Source: Planctomycetota bacterium (lineage in GTDB: Bacteria > Planctomycetota > UBA1135). Taken from it: a stretch of DNA of 49,342 bases. The notes below the pieces were generated by a model. The model was not told the DNA's origin. It saw nothing but the letters and a program-made list of their open reading frames with translations, and made no database searches. The stretch is taken from contig JALUVI010000083.1 of the NCBI GenBank assembly GCA_027020785.1, forward strand, positions 1 to 49,342, in the 5' to 3' direction. Positions 29,601 through 37,531 of this stretch are shown here, piece by piece. Each line of letters begins with the position of its first letter. Positions within the stretch are counted from its first letter, which is position 1. Both the position numbers and the translations under genes were made by a program.

Positions 29601-29953
29601 ACCGCGGCACGGTGTTCCCCTACCTCGTGCACGGCCCGATGGTGCGTGACGCCCTCGGCTGGTGGGAGGTGGGCGGCCTCGAACCGGGGATGACCGCCTA
29701 CGTCCTCGCCGGCCCCTCGGCCGGCAGGAGTCCGGCCCCTGCTGCGCTTGGGGGCGGCACCGTGGACCTCGGCGCCCCAATCGTCGTCCTGGGCAGCGCG
29801 GTCGCCGACACCAACGGTGTCGCGCGCATCGTCGCCCGCGTCCCCGGATTCTCCGGAGCCGACGTCGTCCACCTCCAGGCGTTCGTACCGGCGCCGGGGC
29901 CGACCCTGCCGCCCCTCACGAGCGAGGCCCGAGCGGTTCCGCTGCTGCCCTGA
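26675..29953 (+). CDS. Secreted zinc metallopeptidase with C-terminal beta-propeller repeats (paralogue 1)
   Basis: The 1092-residue protein begins with a short signal peptide (MLSLLLVLLQAPTAAPA). A propeptide-like region leads to a peptidase domain with HELGH at 409-413 and a downstream GFGEGLADAW glutamate, a gluzincin-type zinc site like that of the M4/M36 families. After about residue 590 there are several PD40/TolB-like blades, each with an LSADGRW- or VSGNGRH-like core and a DLVPNDTNGAEDLFVRDL-like strand. A short C-terminal domain (GAPIVVLGSAV) ends it. It is a close paralogue of 41408-44734. A secreted, protein-degrading or surface role is inferred; substrates are unknown. Confidence 0.85.
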   Translation: MLSLLLVLLQAPTAAPAPHVSEWTLRSDPATGAAFWLAGPGRRPGLVPATEREWEERARTMVEHWRTHLGVDPDTLTLRSVRRLDLSRFGGTDKVVVVFGQASSGVPVLGATVAVAFAADGSFRFVTSSAAPGLGPAAAVPSRAPSWAPSRARSAFLERRGVEPDHSTSPQPVWVRGRGEERGRVVLAWQVEAWRDGRDGARVLIGDDGALLGFDALVHACGGERTATATGSVSVWATPAAAPNDLGPDGPLHPPVLQAAPSLAVLTPFGATVTNANGNFGLTNAPPFPFPASFQFLGPFAAVHDAGGASYVEDALLVPGAANAVVLNPTLTEEVTAQANAFLQIGRFRDWVRSVDPEDATMDVQVLAYVNEDAPRIAWFEQGPQRWSIHFSRATATRPNAAYSTLVAHELGHWANELYGVGNDEASGFGEGLADAWAMYVYDTPYVGMDFFGPGTWLREGGDGNQVQFCGDDAPGCHGDPYVDGQVLSGALWKTREALAASLGDPAGDDLANALFLGWLQTFGDRWTSSLIRDHWLLLDDDDGNLLDGTPHQDAIEAGFLAHGFPAFSTNRLPAPTTVFAGNPDGSQFGGGGPLPDLSADGRWLALESDYSLVADDRNHGADVYRLDRQTGDLVLVSVDVNGNSVAAGGYMPSMSADGRVIGFVSYARDLVPNDHNGVEDVFVRDLETGTTRLVSVSLSGNSGNAATKRLLVSGNGRHAAFTSAASDLVPNDTNGAEDLFVRDLVAGTTTRCNLDVQGNESTGQIELLDLSWDGRFVLFSSDADDLVAGDTNGLTDLFVRDVVLGTTRRVSVGSGGVELTAGANRYSGGISDDGRFVLFQSHDPSLPGHSGSDQPYVHDLDSGITEWLGQTLSGTPTQHNINVSYISADGRFASFSSDAGDLAPHDTNGRLDVFLRDRWRGTTEIVNLYWDGRQTYTRPYGGRIAGNGRFAIFFSLDMGLDPSFPFLWNTFWIRDRGTVFPYLVHGPMVRDALGWWEVGGLEPGMTAYVLAGPSAGRSPAPAALGGGTVDLGAPIVVLGSAVADTNGVARIVARVPGFSGADVVHLQAFVPAPGPTLPPLTSEARAVPLLP

Positions 29954-29958
29954 CCGGC

Positions 29959-29979
29959 CGCCGTCTCCTGCGCACGGCG
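29959..29979. terminator. Weak hairpin between convergent genes
   Basis: A 6-bp stem CGCCGT/ACGGCG with a 9-base loop lies in the 34-bp gap between the metallopeptidase and the convergent FG-GAP gene. It could serve both but is weak and lacks a T tract. Confidence 0.3.
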
Positions 29980-29987
29980 CCCGCGGC

Positions 29988-32012
29988 TCACGGCAACAGG
30001 TCCAGGCCCACCGCGTTGCTCACGGACACGACCCACCCGGACGCCGGGTCCTGGACGACCACGGACCACCACACGGTGGAGCCCGCCCAGGCCGCGAGTT
30101 CGCCGGGGCGCGTCGCCAGGAAGGCGGTCGCATCCCCGGCTGCGTCCAGGACACCCTGCGCACCGTAGAGGAAGGGCGGCGCCCCACCGAGGGCGAGGAG
30201 TCGGGTCAGCGGGTCGAGGACCAGGGGCACGTTCACCCCGCGGTAGTCGAAGCCGGGAGAAGTACCGGTGGTCGAGGCGAGCAGGAAGTAGTCGCGACCG
30301 GCGAAGCGCTCCTCGAAGTCGGCCTGGAAGGTGACGTGCCCGCCGAGCGAGGTCGCCAGCTCGGCCGGGGTGAGCGTCAGCACGCCGGGCACCCGGTCGT
30401 CGCGCGGGTCCTCCGGGGAGGTCTCGTAACCGTTCCGGCGGCCGTCGCGGTCGGTGTCCTCTTCGCCGTCGCTCACGCCCCCGCCGTCGGTGTCGGCGGC
30501 CAGCGGGTCGGTCCAGGTCCCGGGGTCCGCGTCGGGCTGGAAGACCAGGGGGTCGGTGCCGAGGATGCCGGCCCCCGGGTCGCCGGGCCAGCGGATGGAG
30601 TCCAGGCCGAGCTCGGTCCCGTCCTGGAGTCCGTCACCGTCGCTGTCGGCCTGCGCCGGGTCGGTCGGGCCGGTCATGCGCGGCGAGACGGCGGCGATCT
30701 CCTCGCCGTCGGACAGGCCGTCGTCGTCGGTGTCCTGGTCCCACGGGTCGGCGCCGTAGGCCAGCTCCTCGGAACGGAACAGCCCGTCACCGTCCTCGTC
30801 GGGGTCCTGCAGGGCGGTGATCACGTAGCCGGGACGCGACAAGCCGCTCCAGTACTGGCGGGCGCCGATCGCCAGGTCGGAGAACCCGTCGCCGTCGAGG
30901 TCGGCGCCGAAGGCGACGGATTCCGGGGTGCTCGCCAGCCCGTCGTCCCAGGTCGCCCCGAGGTCGGTCCAGCCCAACGCGGCGCCGGTCGCCGGCGAGA
31001 GGAAGCCGACGCCACTCCCCGCGGGGAAGAGGAGGTCGTCGGAACCGTCCCCGTCGAGGTCGCCGACGTTGGCGACCGCGCCTGCGGTGATCACGCGGCC
31101 GTCCACCTCGAGCCACAGGTCCAGGACCTGTCCGGTGGCGCCGCTGAAGAGGACGAGGGGCGTGGGGTAGGGACCGCTTCCCAGCGCGGCCAGGTCCTCG
31201 ACTCCGTCGCCGTCCACGTCGCCGGCCCAACAGAAGGACTGCCCGATGGAGTAGTCGTCGGTGGGCGCATAGCGGAAGAGGACGGCGCCGGTGGCGCCGC
31301 TGTAGGCGACGAGGACGCCACGCCGCCCGAACGCCTCGTGGCCTCCGACGACGACGTCGGCGAGGCCGTCGCCGTCGAGATCCTTGCCACCGAAGACCCC
31401 GCTGCCGAAACGGCTGTTGATGCCCCCGGAGAGGGGATCCCGCAGACGGCGGAGCCGGGCGCCGTTGGCGCCGGAGAAGATCGTCGCGGCGCCACGCCCA
31501 GCGTAATAGCCCGGGATGCCGACGACGATGTCCGGGAAGCCGTCGCCGTTCACGTCGCCGGCGTTGGCCACGGAGGCGCCGAAGTCGGTTTCCCAGGAGT
31601 GCCGCCGCAGGCTCTGCACCCAGGCGCCCGTGGCTCCGGAATGGATCCTCACCTGTCCCCTGCTGGAGTAGTAACCGGGGAAGCCGACACAGAAGTCGGG
31701 GACGCCGTCGCGCGTGTAGTCGCCGATGTTCGCCACGGAGGCGCCGAACTCGTAGGACCACTGGTCGGCGGGCGCGACGCGGTAGATCGTGGCCCCGGTG
31801 AGCGGGGACCTCGCCTCGACCGAGCCTCGGCCGTCCCAAGGCGCGGAGACCAGCAGCTCCTCGACCCCGTCGCCGTCGAGGTCCGTGAAGAAGGTGACCG
31901 AGTGGCCGAAGCGGGCGAAGTTGGCCCCGGTGGAGGTGCCCGAGATGCGAAGGTCCGGGAGCCAGTTCGGGCCCTGTGGCAGGAGGAGCAGGAACGGGAG
32001 GAGCAGGGTCAT
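29988..32012 (-). CDS. Secreted FG-GAP repeat protein with thrombospondin-3-like calcium repeats
   Basis: The 674-residue protein has a signal peptide (MTLLLPFLLLLPQG) and about seven FG-GAP/integrin-alpha-like repeats to about residue 400, each with a DxDGDGxxD calcium loop (for example DLDGDGVEELLV and DVNGDGFPDIVVG). Thrombospondin type-3-like repeats follow (DTDDDGLSDGEE, DSDGDGLQDGTELG, DTDRDGRRNGYE). A C-terminal domain of about 120 residues ends the protein. Calcium-dependent folding outside the cell is expected. The ATG at 32012 gives the clean signal peptide. The gene is convergent with the metallopeptidase. No enzymatic motif is seen. Confidence 0.85.
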   Translation of the reverse strand: MTLLLPFLLLLPQGPNWLPDLRISGTSTGANFARFGHSVTFFTDLDGDGVEELLVSAPWDGRGSVEARSPLTGATIYRVAPADQWSYEFGASVANIGDYTRDGVPDFCVGFPGYYSSRGQVRIHSGATGAWVQSLRRHSWETDFGASVANAGDVNGDGFPDIVVGIPGYYAGRGAATIFSGANGARLRRLRDPLSGGINSRFGSGVFGGKDLDGDGLADVVVGGHEAFGRRGVLVAYSGATGAVLFRYAPTDDYSIGQSFCWAGDVDGDGVEDLAALGSGPYPTPLVLFSGATGQVLDLWLEVDGRVITAGAVANVGDLDGDGSDDLLFPAGSGVGFLSPATGAALGWTDLGATWDDGLASTPESVAFGADLDGDGFSDLAIGARQYWSGLSRPGYVITALQDPDEDGDGLFRSEELAYGADPWDQDTDDDGLSDGEEIAAVSPRMTGPTDPAQADSDGDGLQDGTELGLDSIRWPGDPGAGILGTDPLVFQPDADPGTWTDPLAADTDGGGVSDGEEDTDRDGRRNGYETSPEDPRDDRVPGVLTLTPAELATSLGGHVTFQADFEERFAGRDYFLLASTTGTSPGFDYRGVNVPLVLDPLTRLLALGGAPPFLYGAQGVLDAAGDATAFLATRPGELAAWAGSTVWWSVVVQDPASGWVVSVSNAVGLDLLP

Positions 32013-32046
32013 GACGGGGAGGCCGCGAGGCCGATGGGTTGGGAAG

Positions 32047-32070
32047 GGAGGCCGCACGCCTGCGGCCTCC
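32047..32070 (-). terminator. Hairpin between kamA-like gene and FG-GAP gene
   Basis: A perfect 10-bp stem (32047-32056 with 32061-32070) and a 4-base loop lies about 125 bases after the KamA-family stop and 35 bases before the FG-GAP gene start. It fits a terminator of the former; no T tract follows on the minus strand. Confidence 0.5.
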
Positions 32071-32194
32071 AGCCCTTGCAAATGCCGTTCCAAACGGAAC
32101 CCGGTGGGCGACCGCCCGCCGAGACGCGCGGAAGCGTGCGATCCCGCTCCAGGCAGGTGGCGAAGCGCCCGACGGGGAAGGCCCCGCAGGCCGA

Positions 32195-33577
32195 TCAGAC
32201 GCGGAGGACGCCCTCGCGGGCGACGCGTTGCATCGCCTCGAACTCGGGCTCCCAGAAGAAGCGCTCCTCGCCGAAGGCCGGGCGCAACTGGTCGAGCCAG
32301 GTCGCCTCCTCGTCGTAGGCGGCGAAGAACGGGCGCTGCACCCACTCGGGGTTGCGGCCCTGGATGAAGCGCAGCACGAAGACCTTCTCGCCGCGGATCT
32401 CGGCCACCCCCTGGACCTCAACCTTGCCCGGGGCGGCGCTCATGGACGGTCCGCGCGCGGTGCGGCCGAGGCCGGAGACCCGCTTCATCGCCTCGCGGTA
32501 GACCTCCCAGGCCCGGGCCAGCGGCACCTCGAACTGGTTCTTCGCGCCGGTGTCGCGCTCGACGAACATGTAGTAGGGCACGATGCCGAGCCGCACCTGT
32601 TCGCGCCAGGCCTCGGCCCAGGCCTCGGCGTCGTCGTTGATGCCGCGGAGCAGCGGCCCCTGCGAGCGGATCTCGACTCCGGCGTCCCGCAGCCGGCGGA
32701 TGGCCTGCCGCGCAATGGCGGGCTCGAGCTCGCGCGGATGGTCGTAGTGCGCCATCACCGCGACGTGCTTGCCGGACGCCACCATGCGCTCGAACAGCCG
32801 CAACAGGTCGTCGGCGTCCGGGTCGGTGACGAACCGGTAAGGCCAGAAGCTCAACGCCTTGGTGCCGATGCGCAGGCTCTGGACGTGCTCGAACTCGGGC
32901 GCCGCCAGCGGCTCGAGGATCTCGGCCACGTGCGCGCTCTTCATCACCATCGGGTCGCCGCCGGTGACGAGCAGGTCGGTGACCTCACGGTGCCGCCGGA
33001 GGTACTCCTGCAGCAGACCGCTCTCGCGCGACGCGAAGCGCAGGTCGGGGTCGCCCACGAACTGGGCCCAGCGGAAGCAGAAGCTGCAGTAGCTGTGGCA
33101 CGTCTGCCCCCGGGCCGGGAAGAACAGCACCGTCTCGCGGTACTTGTGCTGCATGCCCGGCAGGGCCTCGCCGTCGAGACGCGGCACGTTCAGGTCGAGC
33201 TGACCCGCCGGGTGCGGATTGAGCTCGTGCCGGATGGACCAGGCCACCCGGTCCACCTCCTCCCGCGGAGCCCCGGAGCGCAGCACCGCCGCCATCCGCT
33301 CGAAGTGGGCCGGTTCGAGCGCGTCGGTGGCCGGGAAGACCAGCCGGAAGATGGGGTCGTCCGGCGCCGCCGTCCAGTCGATCAGCTCCTCCAGGACGTA
33401 CGCGTTGACCCGGAAGGGCAACACGTGGGCCACGACCCGCATCGCGAAGCGCTCCTCCTCGGAGAGACGCGCCAGCTGGGGGAAGCGGTCGAGGTCACGG
33501 ACGGTGAAGACCTGGAAGCGCCGCGCCGCCGGAGCGGAAGCGGCCTGGAGCCGGGCGAGTTCGGTCGGTGGGTTCAT
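32195..33577 (-). CDS. KamA-family radical SAM protein (lysine 2,3-aminomutase-like)
   Basis: This 460-residue protein belongs to the lysine 2,3-aminomutase family. The radical SAM cysteines are C160, C164 and C167 (TCHSYCSFCFRW), followed by TDLLVTGGDPMVM. A probable PLP-lysine is K385 in SAAPGKVEV, in the place of the usual glycine-rich PGGGGK. Known family activities are isomerisation of free lysine, of EF-P-bound lysine precursors (EpmB), or of glutamate. No EF-P or EpmA partner is visible here, so the substrate is open. The ATG at 33577 gives the expected N terminus. Confidence 0.88.
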   Translation of the reverse strand: MNPPTELARLQAASAPAARRFQVFTVRDLDRFPQLARLSEEERFAMRVVAHVLPFRVNAYVLEELIDWTAAPDDPIFRLVFPATDALEPAHFERMAAVLRSGAPREEVDRVAWSIRHELNPHPAGQLDLNVPRLDGEALPGMQHKYRETVLFFPARGQTCHSYCSFCFRWAQFVGDPDLRFASRESGLLQEYLRRHREVTDLLVTGGDPMVMKSAHVAEILEPLAAPEFEHVQSLRIGTKALSFWPYRFVTDPDADDLLRLFERMVASGKHVAVMAHYDHPRELEPAIARQAIRRLRDAGVEIRSQGPLLRGINDDAEAWAEAWREQVRLGIVPYYMFVERDTGAKNQFEVPLARAWEVYREAMKRVSGLGRTARGPSMSAAPGKVEVQGVAEIRGEKVFVLRFIQGRNPEWVQRPFFAAYDEEATWLDQLRPAFGEERFFWEPEFEAMQRVAREGVLRV

Positions 33578-33604
33578 GCAGGGGCGAGAACGAAGTGGAG
33601 AGGC

Positions 33605-33647
33605 GGCTTCCGGGGGTTTCCCGTCCCTTCGGAAGCCCCGCATGATA
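33605..33647 (-). promoter_or_regulatory. Candidate promoter and 5' hairpin of the KamA-family gene
   Basis: TATCAT on the minus strand (33647-33642) is a -10 candidate, 64 bases before the ATG. Just downstream is a perfect 8-bp inverted repeat (33605-33612 with 33630-33637) that would form a hairpin at the 5' end of the transcript. Confidence 0.35.
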
Positions 33648-33768
33648 ACAAGCGGAGCCCACTGCGCGAACGTCGTTTGAAACCAGGCGTACGGAGAGCT
33701 GATACGCCCTTCGACGTGCGCGCCACGCCGCGGCCCGCGCGCTCGGGACGCGAGGGGACCTCCTTCCT

Positions 33769-34992
33769 TCAGCGCGGCCGGACGGGCTCGGCGGCCCAGG
33801 CCGCGTCCAGGGCCGCGTAGGCGTCGGGCGCGAACTCGGCGAGCTCGCCGCGCACGAAGGGATGGAAGTCGTTCACGCCAAAGCGCGCTTCGGTGAGCTC
33901 GGCGAAGAACTCCTGCGGGTTGGACAGCGCGTAGTGACGGCTCCGCCCGCCCTCCACGTGGAGGACGTCGTCCCACCGACCGGACGCGACCGCCTCACCG
34001 TGCAGACGGACCCAGGTCGGGTCGTCCCAGCCGAGCACCTGGTGATGCCACGCATGGGCGAGTTCGTGGAGGACCATGGAAGGTTGGACCCGCGTCCAAC
34101 CGAGGAAGTTCGCCGCCACCCCGAACTCGACGCCGCCGGCCCAACGCGGATCGAAGCCCTCGTGTTCGCGCAACCAGTCGAGCGAGGGGTGGTAGACGCC
34201 GCCGGGCGCGTCGGCGTGGTCGCGCAGGAACCACAGCGGCACCTCGCGAAGCCGCGCGACCGCGGTCGCAGGCAGGGCGGTCTCGACCTCCCAGAGTTTC
34301 GTGTCGAGCAGGGCGAGGACGGCGTCGCGGAGTTCCTCGTCGGCTTCCAACGCGCGCTCGAGGTGGACGTCCCAACCGCGCACCCGGCGGGTGTGCCAGC
34401 GGCGGGCATCGGCCGGCGGCAGCGCCGCGCGGAGCCCCGGCCCGCGCACCTCGCCCGCCGTCGGGTCCAACTCGGTCGCGCCGGAGTCGCCGGCCACGAC
34501 GACCACCGGCACTCCGTCGCACCACCGCAGCGGCGCTCCGTCTTCGCCCGCGTCGAGCCACACCAGCGGCCGCAGGTCGTCGGCGGCAAGGACCACCCGC
34601 TCGGCCTCGCTCGGCGGGCCGGGGGCGACGACGACGAAGCCCGCGTCTGCGGAGCGGAGCCGCGCCAGGACCTCCGGCCCCGGCGCCTCCCGCCGCTCGC
34701 CCGCGACCAGGACGACGACGCCGTCCCGCGTCTCCAGGCGGGGCCCCTCGCCGAAGTCGAGGTCGCGCAAGGGCATCAAGGTGACCACCTCGCCGCGGCG
34801 CCCGACCGCGGGAGGCGACTCCGGTCCGTCGCCCCCGGCGCCCGCCGCCGCCCCGCTCTGGAGCGCGGCCGCACAGACGAGGAGGACGGCCGGAAACCGG
34901 TTCCACGGAACGCGCTCGGCAAGTCGGCGCCCGCTCCGTCCCGCTGGGCCTCCTCGCACCCCCACCCCTTCACTCCTGGCCCCCGCAGGCAT
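33769..34992 (-). CDS. Hypothetical exported protein with HExxH metallopeptidase motif
   Basis: I do not recognise a family for this 407-residue protein. A basic, arginine-rich N terminus precedes a hydrophobic segment (FPAVLLVCAAALQSGAAAG) that looks like a signal peptide. The middle part is a sheet-rich region of unknown type. The C-terminal part has HELAHAWHH at about 309-317 and a later FFAELTEARFG, which could provide the third zinc ligand, as in gluzincins. The ATG at 34992 is preceded by TAGACT at six bases and has no Shine-Dalgarno. A zinc-dependent peptidase outside the cytoplasm is the best guess. Confidence 0.7.
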   Translation of the reverse strand: MPAGARSEGVGVRGGPAGRSGRRLAERVPWNRFPAVLLVCAAALQSGAAAGAGGDGPESPPAVGRRGEVVTLMPLRDLDFGEGPRLETRDGVVVLVAGERREAPGPEVLARLRSADAGFVVVAPGPPSEAERVVLAADDLRPLVWLDAGEDGAPLRWCDGVPVVVVAGDSGATELDPTAGEVRGPGLRAALPPADARRWHTRRVRGWDVHLERALEADEELRDAVLALLDTKLWEVETALPATAVARLREVPLWFLRDHADAPGGVYHPSLDWLREHEGFDPRWAGGVEFGVAANFLGWTRVQPSMVLHELAHAWHHQVLGWDDPTWVRLHGEAVASGRWDDVLHVEGGRSRHYALSNPQEFFAELTEARFGVNDFHPFVRGELAEFAPDAYAALDAAWAAEPVRPR

Positions 34993-34998
34993 GCACCC

Positions 34999-35004
34999 AG
35001 TCTA
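34999..35004 (-). promoter_or_regulatory. Candidate -10 element of the HExxH gene (leaderless)
   Basis: TAGACT on the minus strand is followed by six bases and the ATG. No ribosome binding site is visible, so a leaderless transcript is plausible. Confidence 0.35.
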
Positions 35005-35030
35005 CCCCCAGAAGGCGCCGCCCAAGGAAA

Positions 35031-35060
35031 GCGGGCGCCGACCCGAAGGCCGGCGCCCGC
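35031..35060 (-). terminator. Hairpin terminator after the DUF11 gene
   Basis: A perfect 10-bp stem (35031-35040 with 35051-35060) encloses an inner CC-TTCG-GG mini-hairpin when read on the minus strand, and TTTCCTT follows. It begins 22 bases after the DUF11 stop codon and is the best terminator in the window. Confidence 0.7.
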
Positions 35061-35082
35061 CGTGGGGCGAGGGGCCGCAGCC

Positions 35083-37245
35083 CTACTCGTAGATGTAGGT
35101 GCTCTCGGTCTCCTCGACCGGCTCCTTCGACTGGGCGCTGACCATGGACACCTTGAAGCGGATGTCCTTGGCCTTCACCGCCTTGACCGTCACCTGGTAG
35201 GTGGCCTTGGCCTTGGGGGCGAGCCGCGCCAGCGGGGCGAAGCGCACCGTCTGACCGGCGGCCGACGCCTGGGTCGGACCGTTGCCGGCGACGTACTGGA
35301 CCTCGGCCGGCAGCATCGCCGTGATCACGATGTCGTTGGCGTCGGCCGAGCCCTGGTTGGTCACGGTGATGGTGTAGCGGATGTTCCCGCCGACCTCGAC
35401 CGGGTCGTCCAGGTCCACCACCTCGAGGAGGATGGCCGGGATGCCCTCGACCAGCGTCTCGTGCGTGTCGGCGACCGCACCGGCGCAGAACGCCTGGGCG
35501 GTGGCGACGTTGCGGAGACGACCCGCCGCAGTGGGCATGACGGTCACGCTGACCTTGCGGCTGGCCCCCGGCGCCAGGGTGCCGAGCTTCCAGGTCACGG
35601 TGCGACCCGAGGCCTGACCGCCGCCGGTGGCCGAGCGGAACTCGACGCCGGCCGGCAGGTCGTCCACCAGGACGGTGTCGCGGGCCTCACCGTCACCGGT
35701 GTTGGTGACCGTGATGTCCCAGGTGATGGGACGACCGATGAAGCGACGCTCCGGACCGGTCTTGACCACCTTCAGGGCGGGCTCCACGACCACGGTCTGG
35801 GCCTTGGCCTGGGCCTTCAGTCCGCCGGCCGCGGTCGCCGTCGCCGTGTTCTCGAAGCGGCCCTTGCGGTCGGCCTCGACGGTGGCGCGGAAGGTGCGGC
35901 TCTGGCCCGGGCCGAGCTCGGCGATGCGGAAGGACAGGCTGTCCTTGCCGTCCTTGGTGCGCAGCCCCTTCGGCAGCTGGTCCACGATGCGCACGTCCTT
36001 GGCGGCCGCGTCACCCGAGTTGGTCACCGTGAAGGTGTACTCGATGGGCTCGCACTTGAGCACCTTCGGGGTCGCCGTCTTCTTGAGGGCGAGGTTCGGA
36101 GCCGTCACCACGGTGTCGGCGCAATCCTCGGCCTTCAGCGAACCCTTCTCGGCCGCGACCTGGGCGCAGTTGTGGAACGTACCGGTGCGCTCGGCCCGGA
36201 CGTCCACGGTGATGGTCTTGCGGGTGCCGGCGGCCATGTCGCCGAGCGACCAGGACAGGCTGCGACCGCTGACCTTGGCCGCGGGCGCGCTGGACACGTA
36301 GGCCAGCCCCTTCGGCAGGGTGTCGGTGACCGTCACGCCGCGCGACGTGGTGTCGCCTCCGGCCTGGACCACGATGTCGTAGCGGAAGGTCTCGCCCACG
36401 ACCGCGGTGGCCGGGGCCGACTTGGCGATGCCGATGGCCGGCGAGACCCAACGCAGCGGGGTCTTCCACTCGCCCAGCAGGACGGGCGGCTTGCAGCACT
36501 CCTCGTCGGCCGGCTTGACGACGCGGGTCAGGACCACGTTCTCGCCCTTGGCCGGAGCCTTCTGGACGACGGTGGTCTTGGCCCAGCCCTGGGCGTCGGT
36601 CTCGGTCGCGAGCGAGGTCTTGCCGCTCTTGCCGAGCGTGGCGGCGGGGCCGCTGACGATCTCGAACGAGACCTGGTAGCCCTCGAGCGGGCGACCGTCC
36701 GAAGCACGGACCACGTGCACCGAGACCGGCTGGCTGGAGCCGGTGCGGGCGGAGCCACCCTCGGACACGGTGATGGCCACGTCCTCCCAGTTCACCGAGG
36801 TGAACGCGGTCTGGCGGTCCCAGTCGGCGACGTCGGGGCAGTAGGCCACGACGTGGCTGGCGCCGACCATCGGCGAGGTCACCGAGATCCAGGTGGTGCC
36901 GTCGGAATCGGTCTCGGTGTAGGCGTACGAGGACGATTCACGCTCGGCGTCGTCGCCGATGCCGCCTTCCTCGTCGATGTCGAGGATGGTGCCGACGCTG
37001 CCCTCGGAGAGCAGCCACTCGACGCGGGCGCCGCGGACCGGGTCACCGTCTTCGTCGGTGACCTTGGCGTGGAGGACGGCGCGGCCGCCGGGGGCGACCA
37101 CGGTGGCCGCCTGCTCGAGCGTGAGTTCGGCCGGACCACCGGAGTAGTTCGCCGAACCATCGGCGTCGGAACGGGGGATGGCGCACGAAGCGCCGACGAG
37201 CGCGGCCGCGGCCGCACCCAGGAGGAGTCTGCGTTGGAGGGTCAT
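35083..37245 (-). CDS. DUF11-repeat surface lipoprotein
   Basis: The 720-residue protein has a lipoprotein signal (LLLGAAAAALVGASC), giving a lipid-anchored Cys near residue 21. An Ig-like region follows (PGGRAVLHAKVTDEDGDPV, then SVHVVRASDGRPLEGYQV). From about residue 290 there are four DUF11-type modules, each with a strand such as PIEYTFTVTNSGDAAAKDV, PITWDITVTNTGDGEARDT or NIRYTITVTNQGSADANDI. These resemble adhesin or cell-surface structural modules. It ends in ETESTYIYE. The ATG at 37245 gives the clean lipobox. Long leader and hairpins upstream suggest its own promoter. Confidence 0.85.
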   Translation of the reverse strand: MTLQRRLLLGAAAAALVGASCAIPRSDADGSANYSGGPAELTLEQAATVVAPGGRAVLHAKVTDEDGDPVRGARVEWLLSEGSVGTILDIDEEGGIGDDAERESSSYAYTETDSDGTTWISVTSPMVGASHVVAYCPDVADWDRQTAFTSVNWEDVAITVSEGGSARTGSSQPVSVHVVRASDGRPLEGYQVSFEIVSGPAATLGKSGKTSLATETDAQGWAKTTVVQKAPAKGENVVLTRVVKPADEECCKPPVLLGEWKTPLRWVSPAIGIAKSAPATAVVGETFRYDIVVQAGGDTTSRGVTVTDTLPKGLAYVSSAPAAKVSGRSLSWSLGDMAAGTRKTITVDVRAERTGTFHNCAQVAAEKGSLKAEDCADTVVTAPNLALKKTATPKVLKCEPIEYTFTVTNSGDAAAKDVRIVDQLPKGLRTKDGKDSLSFRIAELGPGQSRTFRATVEADRKGRFENTATATAAGGLKAQAKAQTVVVEPALKVVKTGPERRFIGRPITWDITVTNTGDGEARDTVLVDDLPAGVEFRSATGGGQASGRTVTWKLGTLAPGASRKVSVTVMPTAAGRLRNVATAQAFCAGAVADTHETLVEGIPAILLEVVDLDDPVEVGGNIRYTITVTNQGSADANDIVITAMLPAEVQYVAGNGPTQASAAGQTVRFAPLARLAPKAKATYQVTVKAVKAKDIRFKVSMVSAQSKEPVEETESTYIYE

Positions 37246-37478
37246 TTCCTTGGGAAGTTGGGAGTAGGGCGTCGCAACGGACGAGCCGGGAGCGCGACGG
37301 GAGTCGGGCGGAAGGGCGAGGCCCGATCGGCCCCGACACTGCCCTGGGAGCCGTCTCCCTCGCCGCCCCCTCGGACGGGGGGGAAGACGGAGGGAAACGG
37401 CGTGGAGTATAGCCGTGCCGCCCCGTTCCAGGGTCGGCGCCCGCACCCTGCGCAGCGCCTCCGCAGCACGTGCGTATC
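37246..37478 (-). promoter_or_regulatory. Leader and promoter region of the DUF11 gene
   Basis: TATACT on the minus strand (37411-37406) is a -10 candidate 161 bases before the ATG. Between it and the gene lies an imperfect hairpin (37351-37390) with outer CCGTCT/AGACGG and inner CCCCC/GGGGG arms. A long structured leader is suggested. Nothing looks coding. Confidence 0.35.
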
Positions 37479-37519
37479 CGCCGACGGGGTCGTGGGTTGC
37501 GCCCTCCGCCCCGTCGGCG
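37479..37519 (-). terminator. Hairpin after the first serine hydrolase gene
   Basis: A perfect 11-bp stem (37479-37489 with 37509-37519) with a 19-base loop starts 12 bases after the stop of the serine hydrolase gene on the minus strand. No T tract follows. Confidence 0.55.
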
Positions 37520-37531
37520 ACCGGGCCGCGT

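Noticed and set aside
32087-32100. Small GTTCC/GGAAC inverted repeat between the KamA-family and FG-GAP genes
   Set aside because: A 5-bp stem is expected by chance, and no regulator context supports it.
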